A stretch of 64,000 bases of DNA from Saccharomycopsis fibuligera x Saccharomycopsis cf. fibuligera (taxonomy: Eukaryota; Ascomycota; Saccharomycetes; Ascoideales; Saccharomycopsidaceae), in NCBI GenBank assembly GCA_001936135.1, contig CP012817.1, positions 186,001 through 250,000 of the forward strand, given 5' to 3'. Shown piece by piece: positions 51,401 through 61,997 of the stretch. The notes beneath the pieces are model-generated. The model made no database searches. It was given only the letters and a program-made list of their open reading frames with translations, and was not told where the DNA came from. The first letter of the stretch is position 1. Every line of letters starts with the position of its first letter. The translations under genes and the position numbers were made by a program.

Positions 51401-51794
51401 TGCTGATGATGGGCTTTTTGTTTTTTAGCAGATCCAAGGTATGTTCGTGGTTGATGGGCACTAGTTTACCTTGCGCGGTGAGGTCCAAGTTGGCGAACTT
51501 TCTGCTGAGCGTTAACAACAAGATCAAGTTGCGTTCCGAAAGAGAGTAGAAGTTGGAGCTGATGATGTTGCTGGAGACTAGCGACTCGTTGGGGTCAAGG
51601 TCGTTCGCGTTGTTGGCGGGCTGGTGCTGCAAATGTTGAAGCGACGGCTGCAGCAGCGACGGCTGCAGGTGCTGCAGGTGCTGCAGCGCCTGCAGCGACC
51701 GCGATTTGCGGTCGGCGTTCAATGGCAACTGTGCAGCGGCGGCAGCAGCGGCGGAAGCCGACGAAGAACCGAGAACAGCTGACGAAGACGACGG

Positions 51795-51825
<31 letters not shown>

Positions 51826-52223
51826 AGCACTGGAGCAGTGGTAGCGGTGTCTGCAGCCGCACCTGTAGCCGTCGAAGCGGCCGGGGAGCGAGGAAATGCT
51901 GGGCTGTTGTTTGCCGAAGCGCTGAAGTTTGTCCCGCGCTTTGAGCCGGCGGCGCCAGTGGGGGCGCCGCTTCTGCTGTCCTCGAGGACGGCCGGCGAGT
52001 CCGGGTTTCCATGGGCGGCGCTGATGAGCCTGGAAGGATTGTGCTCATTGTGGACTGTCCGTAGGTGGCGCTGTAGGAGGTCTCTTCGGACGAACTTGGC
52101 AAAGCATATGGTGCAACTGAAGGGCTTCTCGTTAGTGTGGGAGCGCTCGTGGCGGGACTTGTGCTCGGACCTGGAAAAAGATTTGGCGCAAAAGGAGCAG
52201 ATGTAGCGTCTGGTTGGGGGCAT
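47349..52223 (-). CDS. Large C2H2 zinc-finger transcription factor (Rsf2/Tda9-like)
   Basis: 1624 residues from the ATG opening MPPTRRYICS; the open frame extends 117 codons upstream but that part is hydrophobic and Ser-rich and not needed. Two adjacent C2H2 fingers lie at about residues 9-29 (CSFCAKSFSRSEHKSRH) and 37-58 (CTICFAKFVRRDLLQRHLRTVH), the arrangement seen in Rsf2, Tda9 and related fungal regulators. A long middle region has features of a fungal transcription-factor domain (for example FGQFSDCLKLFNTCWQLI, FNYWYAYNLLSAYSLNFGKSPP). Polar low-complexity is heavy: Ser, Asn, Gln tracts (15 or more Gln near 1250) and Pro/His runs. The DNA target is unknown. The N-terminal part lies in the GC-rich block, the rest is AT-rich. 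Confidence 0.85.
48446..48491 (-). repeat. (CAA)15 tract coding for poly-Gln
   Basis: Perfect TTG repeats on the plus strand, CAA codons for Gln in the zinc-finger factor. A second, shorter CAA/CAG tract is at about 49411-49438. Confidence 0.9.
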
Positions 52224-53430
52224 GGCGGGCGCTATGTATTGGAGGGACTTGTGGCAAAGGTATTGTATTGTGCGGCAGAGCACAGTGCGGCGCCGTATGG
52301 TATAGTCTGGAATAGTGGGCGAGGTATTTACACAGAATGAGCGCTGAGCGAGAGGAAAGCAGAGCGAGAAAGAAAGAAAGAGAGAAAGAAAGAAAGAAGT
52401 AGCCAGACGGAGGGAGCGCGAGACTGGCGGAAGAGGACCAAGAGAGAGGACATGGACGGGGTATGTGGTGCACCGTAGTAGCAGGGCGCGGCAGAGCGCA
52501 GCAGGGTGTGGCAGAGGTTTAGATATGAAAGTGGAACTGAGAATCAAGAGAATAAATACGAATGTGATGGGCAAAAGTCAAAAGTCAATCTCGGCTGGCG
52601 GTGGGGAGGTGCTCTGGTCTGGTGGTGCCCCGCGCTGGCCGCTGCTGCTGCTGCTGCTGCTGCTGCCGCTGCTGCTACACTACGCTACGCTACCACAACA
52701 TCGGCATCAACGGTATAACGTAGTACAACGTCAAGCAACATACGTCTAGCAGTGGCGAGTCCTTGCATGTGCGCATTCACTTTCCTCATCGATGACCGGG
52801 TGTCCAGCCGTGCAGTGCTGCCTCTGTACCGCCCGGTGCACTGTGCGCTGTGTACTGTGCGCTGTGTACCGTATCCACTGATCCTTTGCCTTAGCTAGCT
52901 AGCTAGCTAGATAGCGCGCGCGGCCGGCTAGATAACGGCTTGCGCAACCGTCTGCCCCGCCATCGCGGGGTATTTTTCGCACGCCGCCCAGCCGCACACC
53001 GCATTGCTGTTTGTGGTAGATGGCCGCCTGGCAGCCCCCGGCGGCCAGGGAGCAGCGATCCGGCGGCCAGGGGGGATGCCCGGCCCGCAGAGTGGGGTAC
53101 GGGTGGGGCCCGGTGGGGGGCCCGGTGGGGCGGTGGCATGGCACCCTCGCAGCCGCCTTGCGCAGGCGGCTGCGGGCGCCGGCCGCAGCATGCTGACACC
53201 TGCGCCGTGCAGCGCCAGACGGCCGACGCCAACCAGAAGCGCGATGCCGCAACGTTCTGCGCCGTGCTGCACCGTGCTGCGCCTGTCCGGACACACAGGC
53301 TGCAGCCTACAGAAAAAACACACCCGCTGGTACCCCAGCCGCTATATTGTGCCGCCGCAACGGGGTCTCCGCTCCTGGCATATATATATGTATATATGTA
53401 TATACGTATATACGTATATACGCCTGTCCG
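52224..53430. other. Zinc-finger gene promoter; GC-rich spacer
   Basis: About 1.2 kb. It carries a GAAA/AGAAAG-rich tract (52360-52400), a (CTG)8-9 run near 52641-52670, a (TAGC)5 run near 52893-52912, a very GC-rich stretch at 52915-53300, and an ATATATGT/ATACGT array at 53378-53422. Several overlapping frames around 52900-53320 are open only because of high GC; I do not call any a gene. Confidence 0.55.
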
Positions 53431-56361
53431 TCACAAAACCCTGCTGAACAACAGAATCTGCTCCTGCGCGCTCTCCAGCCCGGCCTCTCTCTCGACCGCG
53501 TCCACTTGCTCTAGCGCCTCGGCGATACTGCCAAACGTCTGCGCGCCGCTCCTCAGGTTGCGCTCTGCCATGGCCAATATCCCCACCGCGGCGATCCGGG
53601 CGGCCGCCGCCGCCGCGACGTCCGTCAACCTGCACAAGTACACCTTGATCCTCCTTCTCCTGTAGCTGGCCAATATTTGCAGCATTATCTGGGCCGCCAG
53701 ACTATCTATAGACGTCATGCCTTGCATGTCGATAACTATATGCCTGGCCATCCCCACGGCCCTCGTGCGCCGCGCAGCCGGGTGGGTCCTGGCGGATCCG
53801 TACGTTTCTAGTCTTCTGATTCGGGTCTTCAAGTCGTTGGCGTTGGCGAACGTTAGCGGCTCGGGAATCTTGATGATTAGACAGCCCTCGATTTCTTCGA
53901 GTAGCGGCGGCGCTTGGCGCTTGGCCTGCGGATCCGCCGGGCACGTGCACTTGTGGGCGGCCGTCTCCGGGTCGCTCGCACTGGCGCCGGCGCTGGCGCT
54001 CAACACCTCGTCAGCATTGACAAACTCGCTGGTCAGCGCCACCCTGGCAAGAATCTGTATCCGGGACTTTGCGCTGTGCCTGATCACCCGAAGCAACGAG
54101 TAGCCCGCGCCAACGCTGATCCCCAACTCAATCAGCGACAAGAGCGTCGCCATGATGGTCACGCAGAACGTCGCTAGCTCGTTGTAGCCTCTGGCGCGCC
54201 AATGGAACCTCAAGTTCAGCGGCGCCTCTTCGAGCAACGAGACCCCAATGACCGTGGAAATCACCGAGAGCAAGCACTTCGGCAAGTAGTAGAGAAACGG
54301 TAGCAAGTAGATCGTCATCAAGAGAGTGACGACCCCCATGACGACCCCCAGCATCGTCGTTTGCGCCCCGCTCACCGCGTTCACCTTGGACCTGCCGTAC
54401 CCGCCAAAGGAGGGCAACGCGCAGAAACAGCTGCCCAAAACGTTTATGGCGCCGAGGGCCACAAGCTCGCGGTTCGACGACACGGGAATGTCGTACTGCG
54501 AGCCTAGCGACTTGGACGCAGTCGCGCTTTCGAAAAACCCCAAGACTGCGGTCACGTAGCCGGCACTGACTAGGCTCTGGAAGAAAAGCGCACTGCGATA
54601 CTTTTGCCACACTGCGACGGGGAACTCGAGCCTCGCGCGATGATGCTTCACTTTGCCTAGGACCTCGATGCCCAGCCGGTCAAATTCGAAGTACCACGAG
54701 GCGGCGGTGGTGACAATCACCGTGAACAAAATCTCGGGAAAGAAAATCGCGAGTCTCTTTGCAAGCCTGCCTCTGCTGCGCAGACGGCTCTTGTTGGCTG
54801 TGGCTTGGACACGCTTTTTGGCCATCCGGAGCCCAAAAATCACCGCAAATGTGACCGCACTGAGTGCGAACGACGGTCCGTGTAACTCTCGACAATGGGC
54901 CACCACAAACCGTAGTTTATCCGCTGGCGAGTGCTGGTGCCCTGGCAAATTTTGGTACGCCTCGTGCAACTTCATCTCATCAATCAAGCCGTTGAGGACC
55001 ATCACTAGCCCCACAGCACTGATGAACCCGCTTAGCAACGCGCCATTCAAAACGTTTTCCAAAAACCCAAACCGGAGCAACCCGCATCCAAGTAGTGCTC
55101 CTCCGCTTACCGCGCTGATTATAACCACTAGATCTTTACCATCAACATGCCCGTAGTCGCCGCCAGCAGCACCAGCCTGGTCCCTCGCATGCTTGAGGAT
55201 AGGCTCAACTGCTTGTCCCACCACCAAGGAAATCGCCCCCTCGGGCCCAACAATCATCTGCGGCACTGACCCAAAAATACCGTAAACAATAGGTGGAACA
55301 ATCAAGCCGTAAAGCCCGCACACCGTGGGCACATGAGCAAGGCTGGTGGCATAACTTAGAGATAGCGGGATTTGGAAGGACGCGAGCGAGCAGCCGGCGA
55401 CCAAGTCGCCTAGGAACTTCTGCCCGTCGTAGTATGGAAGCCAGGAGAAGATTGGCAAGTAGTAGGCTACCAAGTGGCTTATTGGGACACGCTGCGGGCG
55501 CACTGGGTAGGTAGGCGACTCTGGGGCTGAGGCTGTCTGTGGCGCTGGCAATACCAGGCCAACCCCAAGCCCAAGCCCAAGGTTCGGGAAATCATCTTCA
55601 ATGCCGATAGCGTTATAGTCCTGGGATCCTCGGTTTCCGTGATTGCAAAAGCTTTTGCTTTGCCCTTCGTCAGACGCCATCGGGCCATGGTCTCTGCCAC
55701 CATAGTTGCAGCCAAGATCCTCGCCGCTGGCATTGCCAGGCCCAATGGAGTCGTAGTTCATTTGGCACATTGCTCCACCGTAACGAGCCCCGCCAGCACC
55801 GCCAACTAATGAACTGGTCTCGCTAAGCTGCTGCTGCTGCTGCTGCTGCTGCTTGTCGTTATTTGCAAGCTTCAAGACAGCATTCGGCCCCAGAGATCTC
55901 TGTTTCACATTATTATTGACGCTGATATTGTTGCTATTATTGTTGTTACTATTAGGCAGCCTCGTCAGCGTTATGCTCCTTACGTAGTTGCCGCTAGCGC
56001 TGGCAGTGTTGTCGTTGACGCTGTTATTAATTGCGCCAGTGCCAACAGACGTAGATGTGGAAGTGGCCGGAGCAGTAGCCAGCTTCCTTGGCGGTTTGCG
56101 CAGCAGGGTCCTAGAAGAAGAGCGCTGATTGAGCGATAGCAGGGACGATGATTTAGCAATGACTGGTGGTTCGGGGCCAGGTGTATTGGAGAAAGATCTT
56201 GCTGCTGCTGCAGCGGGCGTTTCCGTTGTTTTGGCCTTGATTGGTGGCTTGACTATAGCCGATGATGCTGATACCGATGCTGATGTGGAGCATGGTAAGC
56301 TAGTTTGATCCTTTTGCTTTTGGAGCTTGTCTTGCGCAAGACCTGGTTTCTCCTGGTCCAT
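53431..56361 (-). CDS. SulP-family anion transporter with STAS domain (YPR003C-like)
   Basis: The 976-residue protein starts at the ATG opening MDQEKPGL. About 290 residues of Ser/Asn/Gln-rich N-terminus precede the SulP core: LPYYDGQKFLGDLVAGCSLA, IPLSLSYATSLAHVPTVCGLYGLIVPP, GSVPQMIVGPEGAISLVVGQ, then further membrane helices to about residue 740 (FFESATASKSLGSQY, LPSFGGYGRSKVN). A C-terminal STAS domain follows (ILIIKIPEPLTFANANDLKTRI and HIVIDMQGMTSIDSLAAQ). The pattern is closest to the yeast YPR003C type rather than the Sul1/Sul2 high-affinity sulfate permeases. The gene is markedly more GC-rich than most others in the window; GCG, GTG, CGC and TTG codons are frequent while CTG is rare. 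Confidence 0.88.
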   Translation of the reverse strand: MDQEKPGLAQDKLQKQKDQTSLPCSTSASVSASSAIVKPPIKAKTTETPAAAAARSFSNTPGPEPPVIAKSSSLLSLNQRSSSRTLLRKPPRKLATAPATSTSTSVGTGAINNSVNDNTASASGNYVRSITLTRLPNSNNNNSNNISVNNNVKQRSLGPNAVLKLANNDKQQQQQQQQLSETSSLVGGAGGARYGGAMCQMNYDSIGPGNASGEDLGCNYGGRDHGPMASDEGQSKSFCNHGNRGSQDYNAIGIEDDFPNLGLGLGVGLVLPAPQTASAPESPTYPVRPQRVPISHLVAYYLPIFSWLPYYDGQKFLGDLVAGCSLASFQIPLSLSYATSLAHVPTVCGLYGLIVPPIVYGIFGSVPQMIVGPEGAISLVVGQAVEPILKHARDQAGAAGGDYGHVDGKDLVVIISAVSGGALLGCGLLRFGFLENVLNGALLSGFISAVGLVMVLNGLIDEMKLHEAYQNLPGHQHSPADKLRFVVAHCRELHGPSFALSAVTFAVIFGLRMAKKRVQATANKSRLRSRGRLAKRLAIFFPEILFTVIVTTAASWYFEFDRLGIEVLGKVKHHRARLEFPVAVWQKYRSALFFQSLVSAGYVTAVLGFFESATASKSLGSQYDIPVSSNRELVALGAINVLGSCFCALPSFGGYGRSKVNAVSGAQTTMLGVVMGVVTLLMTIYLLPFLYYLPKCLLSVISTVIGVSLLEEAPLNLRFHWRARGYNELATFCVTIMATLLSLIELGISVGAGYSLLRVIRHSAKSRIQILARVALTSEFVNADEVLSASAGASASDPETAAHKCTCPADPQAKRQAPPLLEEIEGCLIIKIPEPLTFANANDLKTRIRRLETYGSARTHPAARRTRAVGMARHIVIDMQGMTSIDSLAAQIMLQILASYRRRRIKVYLCRLTDVAAAAAARIAAVGILAMAERNLRSGAQTFGSIAEALEQVDAVEREAGLESAQEQILLFSRVL

Positions 56362-57547
56362 GTTTGATGTTTTGACTTGCTGTTAGATAAATGCAAGAAA
56401 ATGAAATGCTGTATTCACAAATAACGCCAAGATTAGTTCCTGTACAAATTTTTTGAGTTGATGTTCAGTATTTATCGTATTCAGGTCATTTACAGTGTGA
56501 CCTGTTGATAATCATAAAGCACTGAATAACTGGCTGATTAAAAAGGCGGATTTATCGGTCTCTAGGTTGCGATAGTGGTTGTTCAACTATGGCAAGTCAA
56601 GCCTAGTCTAGCGCAAACAGAAATTATGTTCAAGGTTGAGTAAGTAGCGAATCGAGAGTAGATACCGCTCTTGTCTGATCTAACCTGCTCTATCCTAATG
56701 CTCTATGTGTTCTATGGATAGATAGGTATACTATAAACTCCGCTGACAGTTGCACGCTTTTATTACTGCTCTTCTCAGCTATCGGTAGCTATGTTCTTGG
56801 TGCTGCCAAAGCAGTTAAAATGATCATATGTGTAGCCGCCCGTATCGAAAGTGTTTACTCGGGCTGTCCCCGGGCGGTCTGTTCCTGCGCGATAAAAAAA
56901 AGTAAGCAGTCTACAGCCTCGTCGGATTGGCTGCGAGCCGCTAATGCTAAGATTTAAGCACGCGTACTCCGTGTACGATAACGCGGCCTCCACCTGCTGT
57001 GATAAGCTTTGTCTCTCTCTGAGGACTTCTGACCGACTACAAGTATCTCTCAAACTATACGTACGTAACAGGTTCTAGTTGATTGCTTCTAAAATATTCT
57101 TAATCCTCATTGGCTGTACTAAGTGCTCCCAGCCTCTGAAGTAGAGAGTTCATGTACACTACGCCTGGAAGAGTTCCCTGAGTGGCACATTGTGTTGTAT
57201 CTGAATCTTGATATTGCGATACATGTTGTGCAACTCATACAGAACCAGAAGAGCGAAATGTAGATTAAGTGACTAAGAGTTAAGCGATTAAGTAAAAAAG
57301 CGAACAAATAACCAATAATACCCAATTATTGCGTAACATTCGTTCCAAACAGACAAGCTGTTCTGTGGGTTTAACTGTACGTTATTCAAAAAAAAAAAAA
57401 AAAAAAAAAAAACAATAGTGATAAAAAAACATTCATTTTACTAGGGTTGAGGTCAAGATCAAATTAAAAAGTAGAAGTTAAATTGAAATTAGTATTAGGA
57501 TCAAAAATCAAAAACCAAAACCAAAAACCAAAAAATCAAAAAAAAAT

Positions 57548-57582
<35 letters not shown>

Positions 57583-57707
57583 TTAAAGAATGAGAATGAT
57601 ACTAATATACATTTGAAACATGCTCGAGCCGTGATAGTGAGCTCAAAAAACAGTTATTACTTTACTTTTAGCCCAGGGAAGTGAAGTCAGCCCATCAGTT
57701 CAATTCA
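56362..57707. other. Intergenic: transporter promoter and 3' flank of next gene
   Basis: About 1.3 kb with no convincing gene. A moderately GC-rich segment lies at 56800-57050, and A runs lie at 57388-57412 and 57549-57580, separated by CAAAAACC-type repeats (57500-57548). No tRNA found. Confidence 0.55.
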
Positions 57708-60700
57708 TCAGTTGAACTGTCTGAATAATTTAAGAAAACTGAACTTCTTCTTCTGTTTTGGGGACGCATCATCTGCTGGTGCAGTAGTCCCTTGAACTTC
57801 TGGCACTGGCAGGCCAGCTAAGTCGCTATTGCCATCGCTCGCCAACGGAACTCCGTTGGTTACCTCATTGCGCTTCCCTAAATCATCAGCTTCTTCAGCA
57901 ATATTATGCAATTTTGGTTCACCATTGTTAACTATTGACTGCTCACCAGCAGCATCGCCAGTATCATAGTCCAATTTCGATGCTGGTTCGGGTATCCTAA
58001 GAGGCAAGCCCTGGCTTTTACCCTTGCCGCTTCCGTTAGTATTTCCATAAAACATACCACTGCTACGCTGCTTCTGCTGCTGCTTCTGCTGCTTCTGTGA
58101 TTTTACCTGGATCGCTTTGATCTCATCACGAAGATTCATGTTTTCAAGCTTTTCTTTCTCTTTCAAGTATCTTTTCTCTTTTCTGGAAAGTTTTTTCTTC
58201 TTTTCTTGAACTGCTTCTTGTCTTTGGTTTTTCAATGAGTAAGTTTTGAAGCCCAAGTAGCGGTCGTTATTACTGTCTGCGGTAGCAGGAGAAGTAATAG
58301 CACCTTTTTTGCCATGTCCACCGGACTGTTTATAGTCTTTTGTAACAGCGACATCGGAACCCTTTGGCTCTACATTTGCACCATTAACTTGCTTTAGTTT
58401 GTTAAATGTTCCTTTTGATCCAAATGAGGTCAACGACATGGTACGTAAACTTTCCGAAATTGACGCTTTCTTTGCTAGCCTTGGTGGCGATGCCGCAGAA
58501 TCAACAGCTGTAGTATCATAGGTAGAACTTCTCAACGAATGAGTATTTCTGGTACTGTCAACACCATCTACTCCACCATTTGACACCTTATTGCGCCGCT
58601 CTCTTTCAAATGATGATCTAGCAATTGATTTGCTCAAATCAGAATCATTATTATTCTGGTGGTGATCGCGTTGCTGGCGGCCTGAATTGGTTTGATTTGA
58701 TGCTCCATAAACTTTGGCATGTGCTGCTTTTAATGCTGCTTCGTACATTTCCTTTTCTGTTAATTTCTTTCTAGGAGCCACTGTTATTGGCGCGGGCATA
58801 GTATTTTCAGCATGACGTACTATTTGATCATCGTCATTTATATATTCCACACCAATGAAACTGACTCTGCTCTTGGTACTTTTTCCGCTTCGTGCTGAGA
58901 CCAAATCAAAATTTCCATCGTTAACGTGTCTGTTCAGCAATGATGACTTGAGTCCACATTCTTTAATTGGTGATGATGGTACCGAATTTATTACTGGTGG
59001 CGGTGAAACAGCAGTTGGGGTCAAGGCGGGCGTTAGGGCGGGAATTGTTGTAGTTGTGGTATTAGTAGTGGGTAAATGATTAACTTTTCCGTTTGATGGA
59101 AGTGAAGGACTTTTGGAACCTTCCAATGAAGTTAAACTGTTCTTATATTGGTAAACCCCTGCTGCATTTTCATTAGCGACTGTAGGATGGCTTGATCTTT
59201 TTTCGTGAACTTGTTCAACAGAAGGCAGTAACGGAGTTTTGAATCCCTCAGCAGCAGATGATGATGATGATGATGATGATTCGCCGCTAACTTTCGCTGG
59301 ATACTTCTGGTCCTGTTGCTGGGCTGGCAGAATTTGAGATGCAATGTTTGAGACTTTCTCAAATGATGGCAGTAATGGCGTCTTGAAACCTTCTGCTGAT
59401 GCGCTTTTGAGTTTTTCTGATACTACTGGGTTAGATACAGCATCAGAATACTTGGACTCAACATCTTCATCCTCATTAGAGGTCTCGGTAATGTTATCTT
59501 TTTTCCCGCCAAAACCAGTGTCAGCTTGTTCATTGGCCAGGCTTCTATTATAATTTGTAGTTGTTGCATTATTTTCACGAGACAAGTTGCTGACTATTGT
59601 ATCATCACTTTCAACAATTTTGTTTCTAGTATCAGAAAACATTGATGATGATTTTGGTGAGTCAACTTCCGAGGGCGAAAATGGTGCAGCAAATTTCTTT
59701 GGACTACTATTGACAAAATTAGAATAAGGATGAATAAAACCAGTATCTGTTGCCTGTGGTTGCTGTGGTTGCTGCTGATAGTCAGTCAGTTTTTTATTGG
59801 TAAAAACGTCATCGTGCGCATCATCCTCTAACGAACTCAAGCGGCCCTGTCTGAAATTTGAAGGCGGGTGTTGAAAACCTGTAGGAGAGTATGAAGCAGA
59901 TTGTTCTCTGGATGAATTATTACCGGCAAATTCAGGATCCATAGTTTGGTCAAACCCTTCAAAATGACGACCAAAATCTTGAGTGTTTGACTGAATACTG
60001 TCTCTGCGTGTATTATTTGATAACATATCTTCATATTGATGATTAGATAACTGATCGAGCTCTTCAATATCATCAATTCTGCTATTCAAATTATCGCCAT
60101 CGTTACTCGATGATAAGTTTATGACATTAGAATTGACAACTTCGTAACGTCCTACTTTCTTCACAGTTTTGGTTATAATCTTCCTCGTAGTGCCCTGGGA
60201 GTCAACAATCTTTGTTTGTTTAACAAGCATGTTTCCACGTTTCGTTGTAGTTGACTGAATTGTCATGTCTGACATATCCAAAGAGTTGTTGCTCAATATA
60301 CTATTCGTAAGAGAGGCACTTCTTTGGACTGAAGGTGGTGGAGGCAAAGAAGAAAACGAGAAGGCTCTGCCATCAGTGCTGACATTACTGCTACTCAAAA
60401 GCGAGTTTGTTCTAGATGAGCTCACTCTATTATTGAACGAAGCTAAATGGGTATAGTCATTAGTAATTGAATTACTATTGAAGTCAGGAACCAAGTGAGT
60501 CATATCATCGTTATCATTAGCAGCAATAAGTGCTTCATTTTCTTGAAGGGTAGGTATTGCGCTATTGCGACCACCAATAGTGTGGTTCTGGATATTGGCT
60601 TTATGCTTGTGTGAATTGCCTCTCAATAATGACTGTTCGTCAATGCGACTCAACGAGTAAGTTCTAGGACCGCGCTTATTCTTAGTATGATTGATTGTTG

Positions 60701-61133
60701 CCACGGGTGCAACTCTTCTTGTATGTTGAGTATTTTGTTGTCCGCTATTGTAGCTTGAAGTACTACTACCTAGGCTTCCAGTCCGTTGATTCTGAGATAA
60801 CGAGGTGTTTTTTAATGAATTTGATCTGCTAAGCGCTGCCGCCGCTGCCGCGTTGGCGTTTGAATTACTGTGATTTTGTAAATTTGAAATTGACGGAGTC
60901 TTGTTTTTCAAAATTGAACGTCTATTTGATGTTGTCATGCTGTTTCTTAGTGTGTTAGTTCTTGTTTCATCATCCTCAAACTCATCGTCATTACTGAGAT
61001 AATGATTATTAGGTTTCAGATAATCGCTGAGTACATATCGATCTATAGGAGGTAACGAAGACCCACCTCTGTTGAAGCTACTTTGCAGCGTTAAACTTGA
61101 TGTTCGTTTTGGTTTGTTGGAAAAGTATTTCAT
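57708..61133 (-). CDS. Large Ser/Asn-rich protein, unrecognised (possibly eisosome Seg1-like)
   Basis: The 1141-residue protein starts at the ATG opening MKYFSNKPKRTSS. It is largely disordered and rich in Ser, Asn and Thr. Local features: an N-terminal SLPPIDRYVLSDYLKPN, a block YLGFKTYSLKNQRQE followed by a basic coiled-coil (KKLSRKEKRYLKEKEKLE), MYEAALKAAHAKVYG, and a three-fold repeat around FKTPLLPS (FKTPLLPSFEKV, FKTPLLPSVEQV, SKSPSLPSNGKV). The C-terminus KKKFSFLKLFRQF is basic and amphipathic, suggesting membrane contact. This general plan recalls fungal cortex proteins such as Seg1, but I see no decisive domain, so the assignment is weak. A (CAA)17 tract lies in its leader. Confidence 0.7.
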   Translation of the reverse strand: MKYFSNKPKRTSSLTLQSSFNRGGSSLPPIDRYVLSDYLKPNNHYLSNDDEFEDDETRTNTLRNSMTTSNRRSILKNKTPSISNLQNHSNSNANAAAAAALSRSNSLKNTSLSQNQRTGSLGSSTSSYNSGQQNTQHTRRVAPVATINHTKNKRGPRTYSLSRIDEQSLLRGNSHKHKANIQNHTIGGRNSAIPTLQENEALIAANDNDDMTHLVPDFNSNSITNDYTHLASFNNRVSSSRTNSLLSSSNVSTDGRAFSFSSLPPPPSVQRSASLTNSILSNNSLDMSDMTIQSTTTKRGNMLVKQTKIVDSQGTTRKIITKTVKKVGRYEVVNSNVINLSSSNDGDNLNSRIDDIEELDQLSNHQYEDMLSNNTRRDSIQSNTQDFGRHFEGFDQTMDPEFAGNNSSREQSASYSPTGFQHPPSNFRQGRLSSLEDDAHDDVFTNKKLTDYQQQPQQPQATDTGFIHPYSNFVNSSPKKFAAPFSPSEVDSPKSSSMFSDTRNKIVESDDTIVSNLSRENNATTTNYNRSLANEQADTGFGGKKDNITETSNEDEDVESKYSDAVSNPVVSEKLKSASAEGFKTPLLPSFEKVSNIASQILPAQQQDQKYPAKVSGESSSSSSSSAAEGFKTPLLPSVEQVHEKRSSHPTVANENAAGVYQYKNSLTSLEGSKSPSLPSNGKVNHLPTTNTTTTTIPALTPALTPTAVSPPPVINSVPSSPIKECGLKSSLLNRHVNDGNFDLVSARSGKSTKSRVSFIGVEYINDDDQIVRHAENTMPAPITVAPRKKLTEKEMYEAALKAAHAKVYGASNQTNSGRQQRDHHQNNNDSDLSKSIARSSFERERRNKVSNGGVDGVDSTRNTHSLRSSTYDTTAVDSAASPPRLAKKASISESLRTMSLTSFGSKGTFNKLKQVNGANVEPKGSDVAVTKDYKQSGGHGKKGAITSPATADSNNDRYLGFKTYSLKNQRQEAVQEKKKKLSRKEKRYLKEKEKLENMNLRDEIKAIQVKSQKQQKQQQKQRSSGMFYGNTNGSGKGKSQGLPLRIPEPASKLDYDTGDAAGEQSIVNNGEPKLHNIAEEADDLGKRNEVTNGVPLASDGNSDLAGLPVPEVQGTTAPADDASPKQKKKFSFLKLFRQFN

Positions 61134-61177
61134 TCTATATAGACATGAACACTGCTGTCAAGTGATACTTTTGTCGC

Positions 61178-61229
<52 letters not shown>

Positions 61230-61997
61230 CTGTGTCGCTATATTGAGTTTCAGGCTAGCAAAGAAAAAGATGCAAAGTTAAATTAAGAGAGATGATCTTG
61301 CGGGATGGTATATAGCTGTAAAATTTCTGACTAATATTCATGCAAATGATTATAATAACTTAAGAATGTCTAAAAATAATATTCGCGGAGTTTCAGAGAT
61401 GATTATAGCTTCACGAGCTGGGCACTTGTTTCTTTTCAAGTCAGCCAGAGCCAAAAGGGAATAACTGAAGTTGGGAAAAGGATAGGAAAACAAGCAGAGC
61501 TACAGTAGCAAGCTGCATCCCGCAGACAAGTTCGGCGTGAATTTTGCAAGTTTCTTGCTTTTTCTGTTTTTCCACGCCTTAACCAAGTTTGCAGCGACTG
61601 CATTTTTTCTTACCATGCTCCCAGACGCATGTCCCAAAGTCATGGTATATGGACCTGTATGCATTATGTGATGTTACGTATACTGATGCTTGTCTGTTGC
61701 TAGTAGGGCGTCTATATACATACTATCACATAGTGCATATGCGTTTTAACATGAGCTTCGTTTTGTGGAGGTTTCTTGTACATTTTTGCAAGAGCCACTT
61801 CAGCACATGAGTCTTTGAGCTCTTTCCTGCCTAAAAAATCTTTAGTTTTCTTATCTTTAGACCTTATTTTTTTTCCAGGTCGGTACTATTCTTTTTTGTA
61901 ACTTCACAATTGATAACAAGTTTCTAAGCTTCTAATTTTTCTCTGTTTTCTTATATTTCCTTTTTACAACCTTTCTCTTCCTATTGCCGCTGATGAT
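61134..61997. other. Divergent promoter of the Ser/Asn-rich gene and the PUF gene
   Basis: About 860 bp. It starts with a (TTG)17 tract (next entry). Pyrimidine-rich DNA at 61890-61985 precedes the PUF ATG. No gene seen. Confidence 0.55.
61178..61229. repeat. (CAA)17 tract in the leader of the Ser/Asn-rich gene
   Basis: Seventeen TTG units on the plus strand, that is CAA repeats about 45 bases upstream of the ATG at 61133 on the transcribed side. It lies in non-coding DNA, unlike the other CAA tract in this window. Confidence 0.92.

Noticed and set aside
52224-52574. N-terminal extension of the zinc-finger factor
   Set aside because: No ATG-supported start with conserved sequence; the ATG at 52223 sits just before the fingers. 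A longer form cannot be fully excluded.
52899-53665. Several overlapping long frames on both strands
   Set aside because: They arise from the very GC-rich composition, overlap each other and the SulP gene, and show Ala/Arg/Pro-rich random composition.
53431-56361. Horizontal transfer of the SulP gene because of its high GC
   Set aside because: The GC-rich zone extends into the neighbouring spacer and part of the next gene, and the protein looks like an ordinary fungal SulP transporter.
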